Assembly: GCA_034189655.1 (NCBI GenBank)
Contig: JAXHUE010000001.1
Coordinates: 58,551-122,550 of the forward strand
Length of the DNA: 64,000 nt
From: JAXHUE01 sp034189655
GTDB lineage: Bacteria > Chloroflexota > Dehalococcoidia > E44-bin15
Direction: 5' to 3'
Positions 7,777 through 15,170 of the stretch are shown here, in pieces (position 1 is the stretch's first letter; every line of letters begins with the position of its first letter). The notes beneath the pieces were generated by a model. The model did not search any database, had not been told where the DNA came from, and saw only the letters and a program-made list of their open reading frames with translations. The translations under genes and the position numbers were made by a program.

Positions 7777-8562
7777 ATGGCGCTACCGAAGATATACGAT
7801 ACCCCCGCCGAAGCGGTGGCCGACATCCCCGACGGTGCCGTCATCATGTCGAGCGGTTTCGGCGGTGCCGGGGGCCGGCCGGTGCACCTCGCGGTCGCCC
7901 TCTCCGCGAGAGGGGTGAAGGACCTCACCATCATCGAGCAGACCATGGGTGTGCTCGGGCTCGACCTCTTAGGCACGCCGCTTGCCAACATGGCCGGCCT
8001 CAATGTCCCCCCAGACTACAAAGACCTGGTAGACCTGTATGTGAACAAGCAGGTGAAGAAGCTCATCACACCCGTCATCCCCATAGCGGGGAACCCCACC
8101 ATAGTGGAGGCCCTGAAAGAGATGATCGGGCTGGACGTAATGGAGATAGAGCTCCTCCCCCAGGGGACCTTCGCCGAGAGGATCAGGGCCGGGGGTGCGG
8201 GGATAAAGGGGTTCTTCACCGCGGTCAGTGCCGGCACCATCATCGGCGAGGGCAAGGAGACCAGGGTCATCGATGGCGAGCTGTGCGTCCTGGAGCCCCC
8301 GATGAGGGCGGACTACGCCCTGATACGTGCGTACAAGGCCGACAGGCTGGGCAACCTGATATACCGGGGGACCTCTCGGAGCTACGGCCCCATCATGGCC
8401 ACCGCTGCCGACGTGACCATCGTCGAGGTCGATGAGATCGTGGAGGTAGGGGAGCTCGACCCCGAGGTAGTGGTCACCCCCGGGATCTACGTCGACCGCA
8501 TGGTAAAGGTGCCGCCACCTTTCTGGACCTACAACGAGCTGTGCATAAGGGGGGAGAGATGA
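7777..8562 (+). CDS. Class I CoA-transferase, alpha subunit (3-oxoacid/glutaconate type)
   Basis: 261 residues. The N-terminal glycine-rich SSGFGGAGGRPVHL loop and the LPQGTFAERIRAGGAGI segment are characteristic of subunit A of two-subunit class I CoA-transferases. These swap CoA between an acyl-CoA and a free acid. GGAGG lies 9 bases before the ATG. The stop overlaps the start of the beta-subunit gene (ATGA), as expected for a stoichiometric pair. The exact acid pair cannot be told from sequence. Confidence 0.92.
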   Translation: MALPKIYDTPAEAVADIPDGAVIMSSGFGGAGGRPVHLAVALSARGVKDLTIIEQTMGVLGLDLLGTPLANMAGLNVPPDYKDLVDLYVNKQVKKLITPVIPIAGNPTIVEALKEMIGLDVMEIELLPQGTFAERIRAGGAGIKGFFTAVSAGTIIGEGKETRVIDGELCVLEPPMRADYALIRAYKADRLGNLIYRGTSRSYGPIMATAADVTIVEVDEIVEVGELDPEVVVTPGIYVDRMVKVPPPFWTYNELCIRGER

Positions 8563-9272
8563 CCATCAGCGATAAGCTGCGCGCCAAGTTCGAGGAGACC
8601 AGGCTGGACAACCTGGGGATCGGCATGAGGGTGGCCCAGGAGTTTCGAGACGGGGACTACGTGAACATAGGCTTCGGCATCCCCTCCTTCGCCCCCAGCT
8701 TCGTGCCCGAGGGCAGGACGGTGATACTGCAGGTAGAGAACGGGGTGCTCAACTGCGGGGGACTGGTCCCTGAAGAAAGCCCCCAGCTCATGGACCACGA
8801 CCTCACCAATGCCGGCTTTCGCCCCATCCTCCCTCTCCCCGGCATGTCCTTCTTTGACAGTGCCCAGTCCTTCGCCATGATCCGCGGCGGCCACCTGGAC
8901 GTGTCCGTGGTGGGGGCATTTCAGGTGACGGCAAAGGGCGACCTGGCAAGCTGGTCCAGGTACATGATAGGGGGCAAGTGGACCGGGATACTGGGGGGTG
9001 CAATGGAGGTGACCATTGCCAAGACGGTCGTCGTGGCCATGGAGCACATCAGCAGCGACGGGGAGTGCAAGATCGTAAACAAGCTCACCCTGCCGCTCAC
9101 CAGGAAGGCGTGCGTCGATATGATAATCACCGACGTAGCGGTGATGGAGGTAACCCCCAGCGGGCTTGTCCTCACAGAGGTCGCCCCCGGCTGGTCCGCC
9201 AAGCACGTGCAGGAGATCACCGAGCCCCAGCTCATCGTGAGCCCAGAGCTCAAGGAGATGCAGCTAGGCTAG
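8559..9272 (+). CDS. Class I CoA-transferase, beta subunit
   Basis: 237 residues from the ATG at 8559, which overlaps the alpha-subunit stop by four bases and has GGGGAG just upstream; a frame start at 8541 is not needed. The catalytic Glu of class I CoA-transferases is seen in VENGVL (Glu60), preceded by the family's NIGFGIPSF stretch. The C-terminal part (ISSDGECKIVNKLTLPLTR, then VDMIITDVAVMEV) matches the family. It forms the active enzyme with the product of 7777-8562. Confidence 0.93.
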   Translation: MTISDKLRAKFEETRLDNLGIGMRVAQEFRDGDYVNIGFGIPSFAPSFVPEGRTVILQVENGVLNCGGLVPEESPQLMDHDLTNAGFRPILPLPGMSFFDSAQSFAMIRGGHLDVSVVGAFQVTAKGDLASWSRYMIGGKWTGILGGAMEVTIAKTVVVAMEHISSDGECKIVNKLTLPLTRKACVDMIITDVAVMEVTPSGLVLTEVAPGWSAKHVQEITEPQLIVSPELKEMQLG

Positions 9273-9303
9273 AGAGAGCGCCCCCCTGTGTCGAGGATCG
9301 GGG

Positions 9304-9321
9304 GGCCGCACCCCTGCGGCC
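9304..9321 (+). terminator. GC hairpin after the class I CoA-transferase genes
   Basis: GGCCGCA, CCCC loop, TGCGGCC, a perfect 7-bp stem 31 bases after the stop. There is no T-run after it, so it may act weakly or only protect the 3' end. Confidence 0.35.
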
Positions 9322-9352
9322 GCCACGCCAGACAGGCACCGTCCTTGACGCC

Positions 9353-9382
9353 TTGCCGCGGTATATGATATTTTGTTATATT
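9353..9382 (+). promoter_or_regulatory. Possible promoter for the dehydratase gene
   Basis: TTGCCG, 18-base spacer, TATATT, within an AT-rich patch (9361-9384) that stands out in the otherwise GC-rich region, 65 bases before the start at 9447. Confidence 0.35.
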
Positions 9383-9446
9383 CGGCGGCAGAGAGCCCCA
9401 GGTGCATGAGCGCTCATCGTGGCGATAGAAAGGGGATATACCACAA

Positions 9447-10712
9447 ATGGCAGAGAAGAAGGACTGGTCACAGCACCCCAGAGTAACCGTCAGCGCGCGG
9501 GACAAGCTCCCGGAGCACACCCAGATAACCCCGGAGATGATAGAGCGGAGGAGGTCTCGCTCCAACAAGCCTTTCTACCCCGGCGGTGTCTACTACAACA
9601 AGCAGGCATCCCGGGACGCCGTCATCCACTTTACCAACGGCATAGGTGACACCAACCCCCTGTTCCGCAGCGAGGAGTACGCCAAGAAGAGCAAGTACCA
9701 CGGCGTCATCGCACCAGGCAGCTTTCTCTACACCGTGATGTGGGTGGTCCCCGGCGGCGGCATGCCCGGGGTCCACGCCTGGTACAGCGGGGGCGACTGG
9801 GAGTGGTACCGCCCGGTGTACGCCGACGACCTGTTCACGCCCATCGGCGTGCTCAGGGACATCGATATAAAGAAAGGCCGCATGGCCGGCGGCGGCGACA
9901 TCTACATCGACTACGACGAGGGCATCTACGTCAACCAGCGCGGGGAGATAGTGGGCAAGGAGCTCCACCACACCGTCTGGGCCGACAGGGGCTCTTCGGG
10001 CTCTGCCGGCAAGTACCGCGCCATCGAGCGGCCCAAATACTCAAGCGAGGAGTGGCTCAAGTTCCTCGAGATGTACGACAACGAGGAGCTGCGGGGCGCG
10101 GAGCCCAGGTGGTGGGAGAACGTCCAGGAGGGCGACCAGGTGGGGCCCATGATCAAGGGGCCGCTCACCGTGCGCGACGAGATCGCCTGGCTCATGGGGG
10201 CGGGCTCGCCCTTCTTCCGCGCCCACAAGATCGAGTTCGAGTTCGAGCGGCGCCACCCCCGTGCCCTCGAGTACGTGGAAGAGATGGACGAGGCCGATGT
10301 CCCGGAGCTGGTGCACATCTTCGATGCCTACGCCCGCGCCATCGGCGTGGAGCGCGCCTACGACTACGGCTCGCAGCGGATGAGCTGGCTGTGCAACCTG
10401 TTCACCAACTGGATGGGCGACGACGCCTTCCTGTGGAAGATGAGCGGCGACGAGCGGGCCTTCAACCAGATGGGCGACGTCACCACCTTCGAGGGGCGCG
10501 TGGTCAAGAAGTACATCGACGACGGCAAGTGCTGCGTCGATATCGAGGCCTGGGCCAAGAACCAGCGCGACGAGTGGTCCATGCCGCCACGCACCTCGAC
10601 GGTGATCCTGCCCTCCAAGGAGCACGGGCCGGTGGTCTACCCCAACCCGCCGCAGGCGCTGGTGGAGGAGGTGAGCCAGGCCCGGCCACTGGACGAGGTG
10701 AGGGACAGGTAG
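9447..10712 (+). CDS. Double-hotdog (MaoC/FAS1-like) acyl-CoA dehydratase family protein
   Basis: 421 residues. The N-terminal half contains a hotdog-type segment (FTNGIGDTNPLFRSEEY, then HGVIAPGSFLYT) like MaoC/FAS1-like dehydratase domains. The second half has a further hotdog-like region ending in VTTFEGRVVKKY and CVDIEAWAKNQR. In MaoC hydratases the Asp is followed two or so residues later by a His; here the corresponding stretch is GDTNPLF, without His, so the chemistry may differ. Family members hydrate or dehydrate enoyl-/hydroxyacyl-CoAs. It follows CoA-transferase genes and probably acts in the same acyl-CoA pathway. Ends before a strong hairpin at 10774-10803. Confidence 0.75.
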   Translation: MAEKKDWSQHPRVTVSARDKLPEHTQITPEMIERRRSRSNKPFYPGGVYYNKQASRDAVIHFTNGIGDTNPLFRSEEYAKKSKYHGVIAPGSFLYTVMWVVPGGGMPGVHAWYSGGDWEWYRPVYADDLFTPIGVLRDIDIKKGRMAGGGDIYIDYDEGIYVNQRGEIVGKELHHTVWADRGSSGSAGKYRAIERPKYSSEEWLKFLEMYDNEELRGAEPRWWENVQEGDQVGPMIKGPLTVRDEIAWLMGAGSPFFRAHKIEFEFERRHPRALEYVEEMDEADVPELVHIFDAYARAIGVERAYDYGSQRMSWLCNLFTNWMGDDAFLWKMSGDERAFNQMGDVTTFEGRVVKKYIDDGKCCVDIEAWAKNQRDEWSMPPRTSTVILPSKEHGPVVYPNPPQALVEEVSQARPLDEVRDR

Positions 10713-10773
10713 CCACCGTCACGGGCAGCGGCCTGTGCGCCGTGCCGGGCGAGAGTACACGAATCCCACGCAA

Positions 10774-10803
10774 GGCACCCCAGGAGAGACATCCTGGGGT
10801 GCC
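10774..10803. terminator. Bidirectional terminator hairpin
   Basis: GGCACCCCAGGA, 6-base loop, TCCTGGGGTGCC: a perfect 12-bp stem followed by TCTCTCT on the plus strand. It sits between the convergent genes ending at 10712 and 10819. Confidence 0.75.
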
Positions 10804-10818
10804 TCTCTCTGCGGCGGG

Positions 10819-11967
10819 CTACGGGAGCTCCCACTCGTACGTCGCGAGGGCGTCTGACTGCGCCTGTAGCTGGAGCTCGGCCTCCACGTCACCCTTCAGG
10901 TACCTCAAGAAGAAGGCCGAGCCGTAGTCCGCTATCGCCCCGACGCGCTTATCGGAGGCGGTGCACTGCGGTATGTAATCGTAGCCCAGGCACGGCGCGT
11001 TGCCGAAGGTGAGGTGGCCGCTCTGCGCCAGCACGAGGTAGAACTTGGGGGGGCATGCACCCTCGTAGACCACCCCCCGCTGGATGTCGGGCCGTATCAG
11101 CGGCAGGTCGTGGTCGCCGTGCATCACCATGAGGGGGATATCGATGTCGCCCGCGCCGTCCTCAAAGGGGTAGACCGGCGATGACAGGAGCAGCGCCGCC
11201 TCGATGCGCTCGTCCCTCATCGCCTCATCGGGATGGCCCCCGATGAGGCCCAGCGTGGTGAGGCCGCCCAGGGAGTGCCCCGCCATGCCGATGGACTCCT
11301 CGTCTACTATGCCGTAGAGTGGTGACGCGCTGTCCTGGTCCAGCGCCACCACCTGGTCGAGCACGAAGCGGCACTTGCTCAGCCTCACCTCCTCCATGTA
11401 GGCGAGGAAGATGTCCCGGTGCTCCTCCATCATGTCTGCGAACTGTGCCACCGCCTCCAGGACGTCCCCGGCGTCGGTGACCCCCTCGCTCCCCCTCGTC
11501 CGGTTGAAGGCTACCTGCTCTATGAAATCGGGGGGGACGGTATCGATGTAGTCGGGGGCAGCGACGATGAAGCCCTCGCCCGCCAGGCGCTCGGCGAAGG
11601 GGAGGGCGCTTATCCCGCTCGCGTACGCCCCGTGGTTGAAGACCACCAGTGGATAGGGCCCGTCCTCCGTGCAGGGGAGGGCCTCCCAGGCCACGCTGCT
11701 GGTGTAGCCATTGTTGTAGGTATAGGTGGCTGGCTCCTCCTCCGTCGGGTACCATATGGCCGTGGTGAGCACCACCTCCTCGGCACCGCCGTCGCTGTAG
11801 CTGAAGTCGCAGATGGTGAAGCCCACGTTGTAGGTAGAGGGGACCGCCCCCAACGGCGGGGGGCAGCAGGCGCAGCAGGCCATCGCAATGGAGCCCGCCA
11901 TCGCCACACACCACCCCAGGTACCGCCGCAGCGGCCAGCGCACTATGCCCATCAGTGTCCCCGCCAT
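10819..11967 (-). CDS. Secreted or lipid-anchored alpha/beta hydrolase (PAF-acetylhydrolase/chlorophyllase-like)
   Basis: About 382 residues from the ATG at 11967 (GGGGGGT 4 bases upstream); the frame is open to 12078 but the extra residues look non-coding. The N-terminus has a basic start, a hydrophobic stretch and a cysteine cluster (about MACCACCPPP), consistent with export and possibly lipidation. The alpha/beta hydrolase core shows the oxyanion segment VVFNHGAY, the nucleophile elbow GHSLGG, and a late MVMHGDHD with a downstream GHLTFG His. The family includes PAF acetylhydrolases and chlorophyllase-like esterases; the substrate is unknown. It is divergent from the kinase-Crp gene. Confidence 0.78.
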   Translation of the reverse strand: MAGTLMGIVRWPLRRYLGWCVAMAGSIAMACCACCPPPLGAVPSTYNVGFTICDFSYSDGGAEEVVLTTAIWYPTEEEPATYTYNNGYTSSVAWEALPCTEDGPYPLVVFNHGAYASGISALPFAERLAGEGFIVAAPDYIDTVPPDFIEQVAFNRTRGSEGVTDAGDVLEAVAQFADMMEEHRDIFLAYMEEVRLSKCRFVLDQVVALDQDSASPLYGIVDEESIGMAGHSLGGLTTLGLIGGHPDEAMRDERIEAALLLSSPVYPFEDGAGDIDIPLMVMHGDHDLPLIRPDIQRGVVYEGACPPKFYLVLAQSGHLTFGNAPCLGYDYIPQCTASDKRVGAIADYGSAFFLRYLKGDVEAELQLQAQSDALATYEWELP

Positions 11968-12004
11968 GGCACCCCCCATCGATGCCGCGCACCCATACAC
12001 TGCC

Positions 12005-12013
12005 ATTGTATCA
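12005..12013 (-). promoter_or_regulatory. Extended -10 element for the hydrolase gene
   Basis: Minus-strand TGATACAAT (TGn plus TACAAT), with no clear -35. It lies 38 bases before the hydrolase start. Confidence 0.35.
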
Positions 12014-12048
12014 CAGCACGAGGCACGGCGCCCTCTCCCGCTATGCGC

Positions 12049-12078
12049 TTGACAGCGTATCGGGCACAGGGTTACCAT
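12049..12078 (+). promoter_or_regulatory. Promoter of the kinase-Crp fusion gene
   Basis: TTGACA, 18-base spacer, TACCAT. The expected transcript starts near 12085, about 60 bases before the ATG at 12147. Confidence 0.5.
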
Positions 12079-12146
12079 GGCCAGGGCCGGGGCACGGTCG
12101 CCAGAGAGTGACCGCCAGGGGAACGCCAGTGCGTGGAGGACCGGGA

Positions 12147-13778
12147 ATGACCGAAGACGAGACCCTGTGGGTGACAGACTCCGACATCGAGACCATAACC
12201 CTGCTCGGCACGACCATCGCCGACCGCTACAGGGTCGAGCACCTCCTGGGCGAAGGGGGCATGGGCTCCGTCTACCTGGCCACAGACCAGGTGCTGGAGA
12301 GGCAGGTCGCCATCAAGATAATGAAGGGCGGGCCCATGGCCGGCCAGAACACCACCCGCTTCTTCCGCGAGGCGCGCTCGCTGGCGCACCTAAACCACGC
12401 CAACATCGTCACCATCTACGACTACGGCTGGCACGGCGAGCAGGCCTACCTGGTGATGGAGTTCGCCACCGGCTCCACGCTGTCCGCCCTGCTGGAAGGG
12501 GGCGGCGGCCAGGCCCAGGGCCTCACCATGGGCCGGGCACTGGACATCGCCGTAGACGTGACCAGGGCGCTGGCCTACGCCCACGCCCAGGGGGTCATCC
12601 ACCGCGATATCAAGCCCTCCAACATCATCATCGGCGCAGAGACCAAGCTCATGGACTTCGGCATCGCCAAGATGCGCCAGGACCCCTCGATCACCATGTC
12701 GCCCGCCGGCATGGGCACCCCGGCCTACATGGCACCGGAGCAGGCACTGGGGAAGGAGGTGGACGAGCGCACCGACCTCTACTCCCTGGGCATCGTCCTC
12801 TACGAGATGTTCACCGGCCGGCCCCCCTTCTCGGCGTGCGACGAGATGCCCCTGGTCTCACAGCACATCCAGGTAACCCCGGTCTCTCCGTGCCTGCGCA
12901 ACCCCGATATCCCCAGGGACATCGAGCGCCTCATACTGAAGATGCTGGCCAAGACCCCCGACAGGCGCCCAGAGTCGGCCCAGGAGGTGCTCTCGGAGCT
13001 CGAGGCGTGCCGCCAGGGGCTGCCCACCGCCACGGTGCAGGAGGTGCCGGCGCGAAGGCGGGCCCGCCCCGTAGACGACCCAAGGACCGAGGCCCTGCGC
13101 GGCATACCGCTCTTCTCCTCCGTGCCCGGCGAAGACCTGGGCGAGCTCGCCCACCAGCTCACGGGGCGACGCTATCGCAAGGGCGACGTCATCTTCCACA
13201 AGGACGACTTCGGCTCCACGCTGCACATCGTGAAGAGCGGCAACGTCAAGATCAGCATCCCCTCCGAGGAGGGCGAAGACGTCATCCTGGCCTACCTGGG
13301 CGCCGGCGACTTCTTCGGGGAGCTGGCCCTGCTCGACGAGGAGCCGCGCTCGGCAACGGCGACCGCCGTCGAGGACACCGAGACCATGGCCCTGGAGCGG
13401 GGGGACTTCCTCCAGTTCCTCCGCTGGTACCCGGACACGGCCATCCGCATCCTCGCCGTGCTCTCGCAGCGGCTGCGAAACCTGAACTCCCAGCTTGAGA
13501 ACCTCATCTTCTCCAACCCGCCGGCCCGCCTGGCAAAGACGCTGCTCAAGCTGATGGAGAGCCACGGCAGGGGGACACCTGAGGGGTGTGAGATATCGCT
13601 CCCGCTCACCGCGTCCGACCTCTCCGGGATGGTGGGGGCAAATGCGGCAACGGTGAGGCGCCTGCTGCGCGACCTCCAGACGGCAGGGGTCATCAGCAGC
13701 AGCAAGGAGAGGCGCTACACCGTCCACAGGCCAGAGGAGCTGCGCGAGAGGGCACAGCGGGGCACCGGCCGCTGCTAG
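12147..13778 (+). CDS. Ser/Thr protein kinase fused to a Crp/Fnr-type transcription regulator
   Basis: 543 residues from the ATG at 12147 (GGAGG upstream). Residues 28-290 form a complete Hanks-type kinase: GEGGMGSVYLA loop, Lys57 in VAIKIMK, HRDIKPSN at 152-159, DFG at 170-172, and GTPAYMAPEQ. A linker to about 318 leads to a cyclic-nucleotide-binding domain (about 319-440) with the phosphate-binding cassette FGELALLDEEPRSATA (Arg401). A Crp-type winged helix (about 458-530) follows, with TASDLSGMVGANAATVRRLL. There is no transmembrane segment, so it is cytoplasmic. The recognition helix has Ala-Ala where E. coli Crp has Arg180-Glu181, so its DNA target probably differs. The open frame is continuous with no sign of a frameshift. 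Role inferred: a kinase whose activity and DNA binding are coupled to a nucleotide or other ligand. Confidence 0.92.
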   Translation: MTEDETLWVTDSDIETITLLGTTIADRYRVEHLLGEGGMGSVYLATDQVLERQVAIKIMKGGPMAGQNTTRFFREARSLAHLNHANIVTIYDYGWHGEQAYLVMEFATGSTLSALLEGGGGQAQGLTMGRALDIAVDVTRALAYAHAQGVIHRDIKPSNIIIGAETKLMDFGIAKMRQDPSITMSPAGMGTPAYMAPEQALGKEVDERTDLYSLGIVLYEMFTGRPPFSACDEMPLVSQHIQVTPVSPCLRNPDIPRDIERLILKMLAKTPDRRPESAQEVLSELEACRQGLPTATVQEVPARRRARPVDDPRTEALRGIPLFSSVPGEDLGELAHQLTGRRYRKGDVIFHKDDFGSTLHIVKSGNVKISIPSEEGEDVILAYLGAGDFFGELALLDEEPRSATATAVEDTETMALERGDFLQFLRWYPDTAIRILAVLSQRLRNLNSQLENLIFSNPPARLAKTLLKLMESHGRGTPEGCEISLPLTASDLSGMVGANAATVRRLLRDLQTAGVISSSKERRYTVHRPEELRERAQRGTGRC

Positions 13779-13788
13779 CAGCACGCCG

Positions 13789-15048
13789 CTACGGGGCCAG
13801 GGCCACCCGCTCCACCTGGGGCTCCACCACCACGCCGTAGGTGGCCCGTGCATAGGTGAAGGAGGCCATGCCCTCGTCGCCGCCGTAGAAGGTGGCCACC
13901 ATGTTGGCGGGCTCACCGCTGCGAGCGCCCTCGCCGCGGTCGGCCTGGACCTGGGCATTGAACAGCTCGCGGGCCAGGTAGTCCACGGCAAAGGGGTTGC
14001 GTCCTACCAGGAAGCCGATGTCCGACACGATGGGCCTCTGGACGACATCGACACAGTCGCAGAGCTGGGTGATGCGGTACAGATGGGCCACGTTGATGAG
14101 GCCGTTCCACCTGCCGTTCATCTCCGCCATCAGGAAGTCCACCAGGCGGTAGGGGATGGCGGCCTCGCCCCAGACCCAGTCATCGGTGTGTATGGTCACG
14201 ATCTCGATGCAGTCGGCCTGGAGCTTGCATATGGAGGCGCACTCCCCGCAGCCGATGCACCGCTCCACGATGAGCGTGGGGACATCACCCTTGGCCCAGA
14301 CAAGGGCCTGCTCGGGGCAGCTCTTGGCGCACTTGCCACACCTGGTGCAGGCCTCCTCATCGATGCGGGGCTGGAGCAGCTTGTGCAGGAGCAGCTTCCC
14401 CCTCACGCTGCCGCCGCCCATGGTGAGCGTCTTCACCGCCATGGCGAAGTGGGTGAGCTGGTGCAAAGTGAGGTGGGAGTGACTCACGATGGTGGGGGCA
14501 GCAGCGATGCCGCCGGCCACGTATACCTCCCGGTACTTGCCCACCCTGCTCACCACCACCTCCTCTTCGTCGAACTCGAACACGCCGGGGACGGAGGTCG
14601 CCGGCCTGTCGAGGACGACGAACGGGAGGCCGAGCCCCTCGCCGTGGTGCCACCCGTGGGCCCGGGCCAGCTCCATGTACTTGCTGGCATCGGCCGGTGG
14701 GTTCTGGCGATGGCCCCTGGGCCCGGAGTAGACCGTGGTGGTGTCGCCGGCAACCACCCTGGTCACCCCTTTGTCTCTCAAGAAGTCAACGGTGGAGAGG
14801 GCGAACTCCGGGACCATCCTGGTATCGCACTTCGCCTCGCCGATGTGGCACTTCACCACCGCCGGCCCCTCGACTCGCCGTATATCCAGGGCGTGGAGCA
14901 TCTCCTTTAAGCTGCGGTTTATCCTGTCCCTCACCGCGCCGTCGTCTAAGTCCAGGCCCTGTCCCCTGATGTCCAGGAAGTATACCGGAGACCTCTCGTT
15001 CTCTCCCTCGCGGTACTTGAGCCACCGCGGGACTTTCAATCGCGCCAC
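13789..15048 (-). CDS. DUF362 protein with two [4Fe-4S] ferredoxin motifs
   Basis: 419 residues from a GTG at 15048, chosen because AAGGAGG lies 5 bases upstream; the frame runs open to 15747, but that extension is the shadow of the VWA gene. The body is DUF362-like (VKCHIGEAKCDTRM, then RVVAGDTTTVYSG). Two clusters follow: CTRCGKCAKSCPEQA and CIGCGECASICKLQ. The biochemical role of DUF362 ferredoxin proteins is not established; electron transfer or Fe-S handling is likely. It is 122 bases downstream of the VWA gene in the same direction and converges with the kinase gene 10 bases away. Confidence 0.85.
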   Translation of the reverse strand: MARLKVPRWLKYREGENERSPVYFLDIRGQGLDLDDGAVRDRINRSLKEMLHALDIRRVEGPAVVKCHIGEAKCDTRMVPEFALSTVDFLRDKGVTRVVAGDTTTVYSGPRGHRQNPPADASKYMELARAHGWHHGEGLGLPFVVLDRPATSVPGVFEFDEEEVVVSRVGKYREVYVAGGIAAAPTIVSHSHLTLHQLTHFAMAVKTLTMGGGSVRGKLLLHKLLQPRIDEEACTRCGKCAKSCPEQALVWAKGDVPTLIVERCIGCGECASICKLQADCIEIVTIHTDDWVWGEAAIPYRLVDFLMAEMNGRWNGLINVAHLYRITQLCDCVDVVQRPIVSDIGFLVGRNPFAVDYLARELFNAQVQADRGEGARSGEPANMVATFYGGDEGMASFTYARATYGVVVEPQVERVALAP

Positions 15049-15170
15049 TTCTCCCTCCTTTTCGAGCTGCCGATGCCATGGCCCCAAACGCGACCACCCC
15101 CCACCCACCACGCAGAGATACGCGTGACACCGTGGTGGTACAGGTACAGTGGTGGCCCGCGGCGAGGACG

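Noticed and set aside
12000..12015. Possible Crp site near the kinase-Crp gene
   Set aside because: Only one half-site (TCACA) is present; the opposite half does not match.
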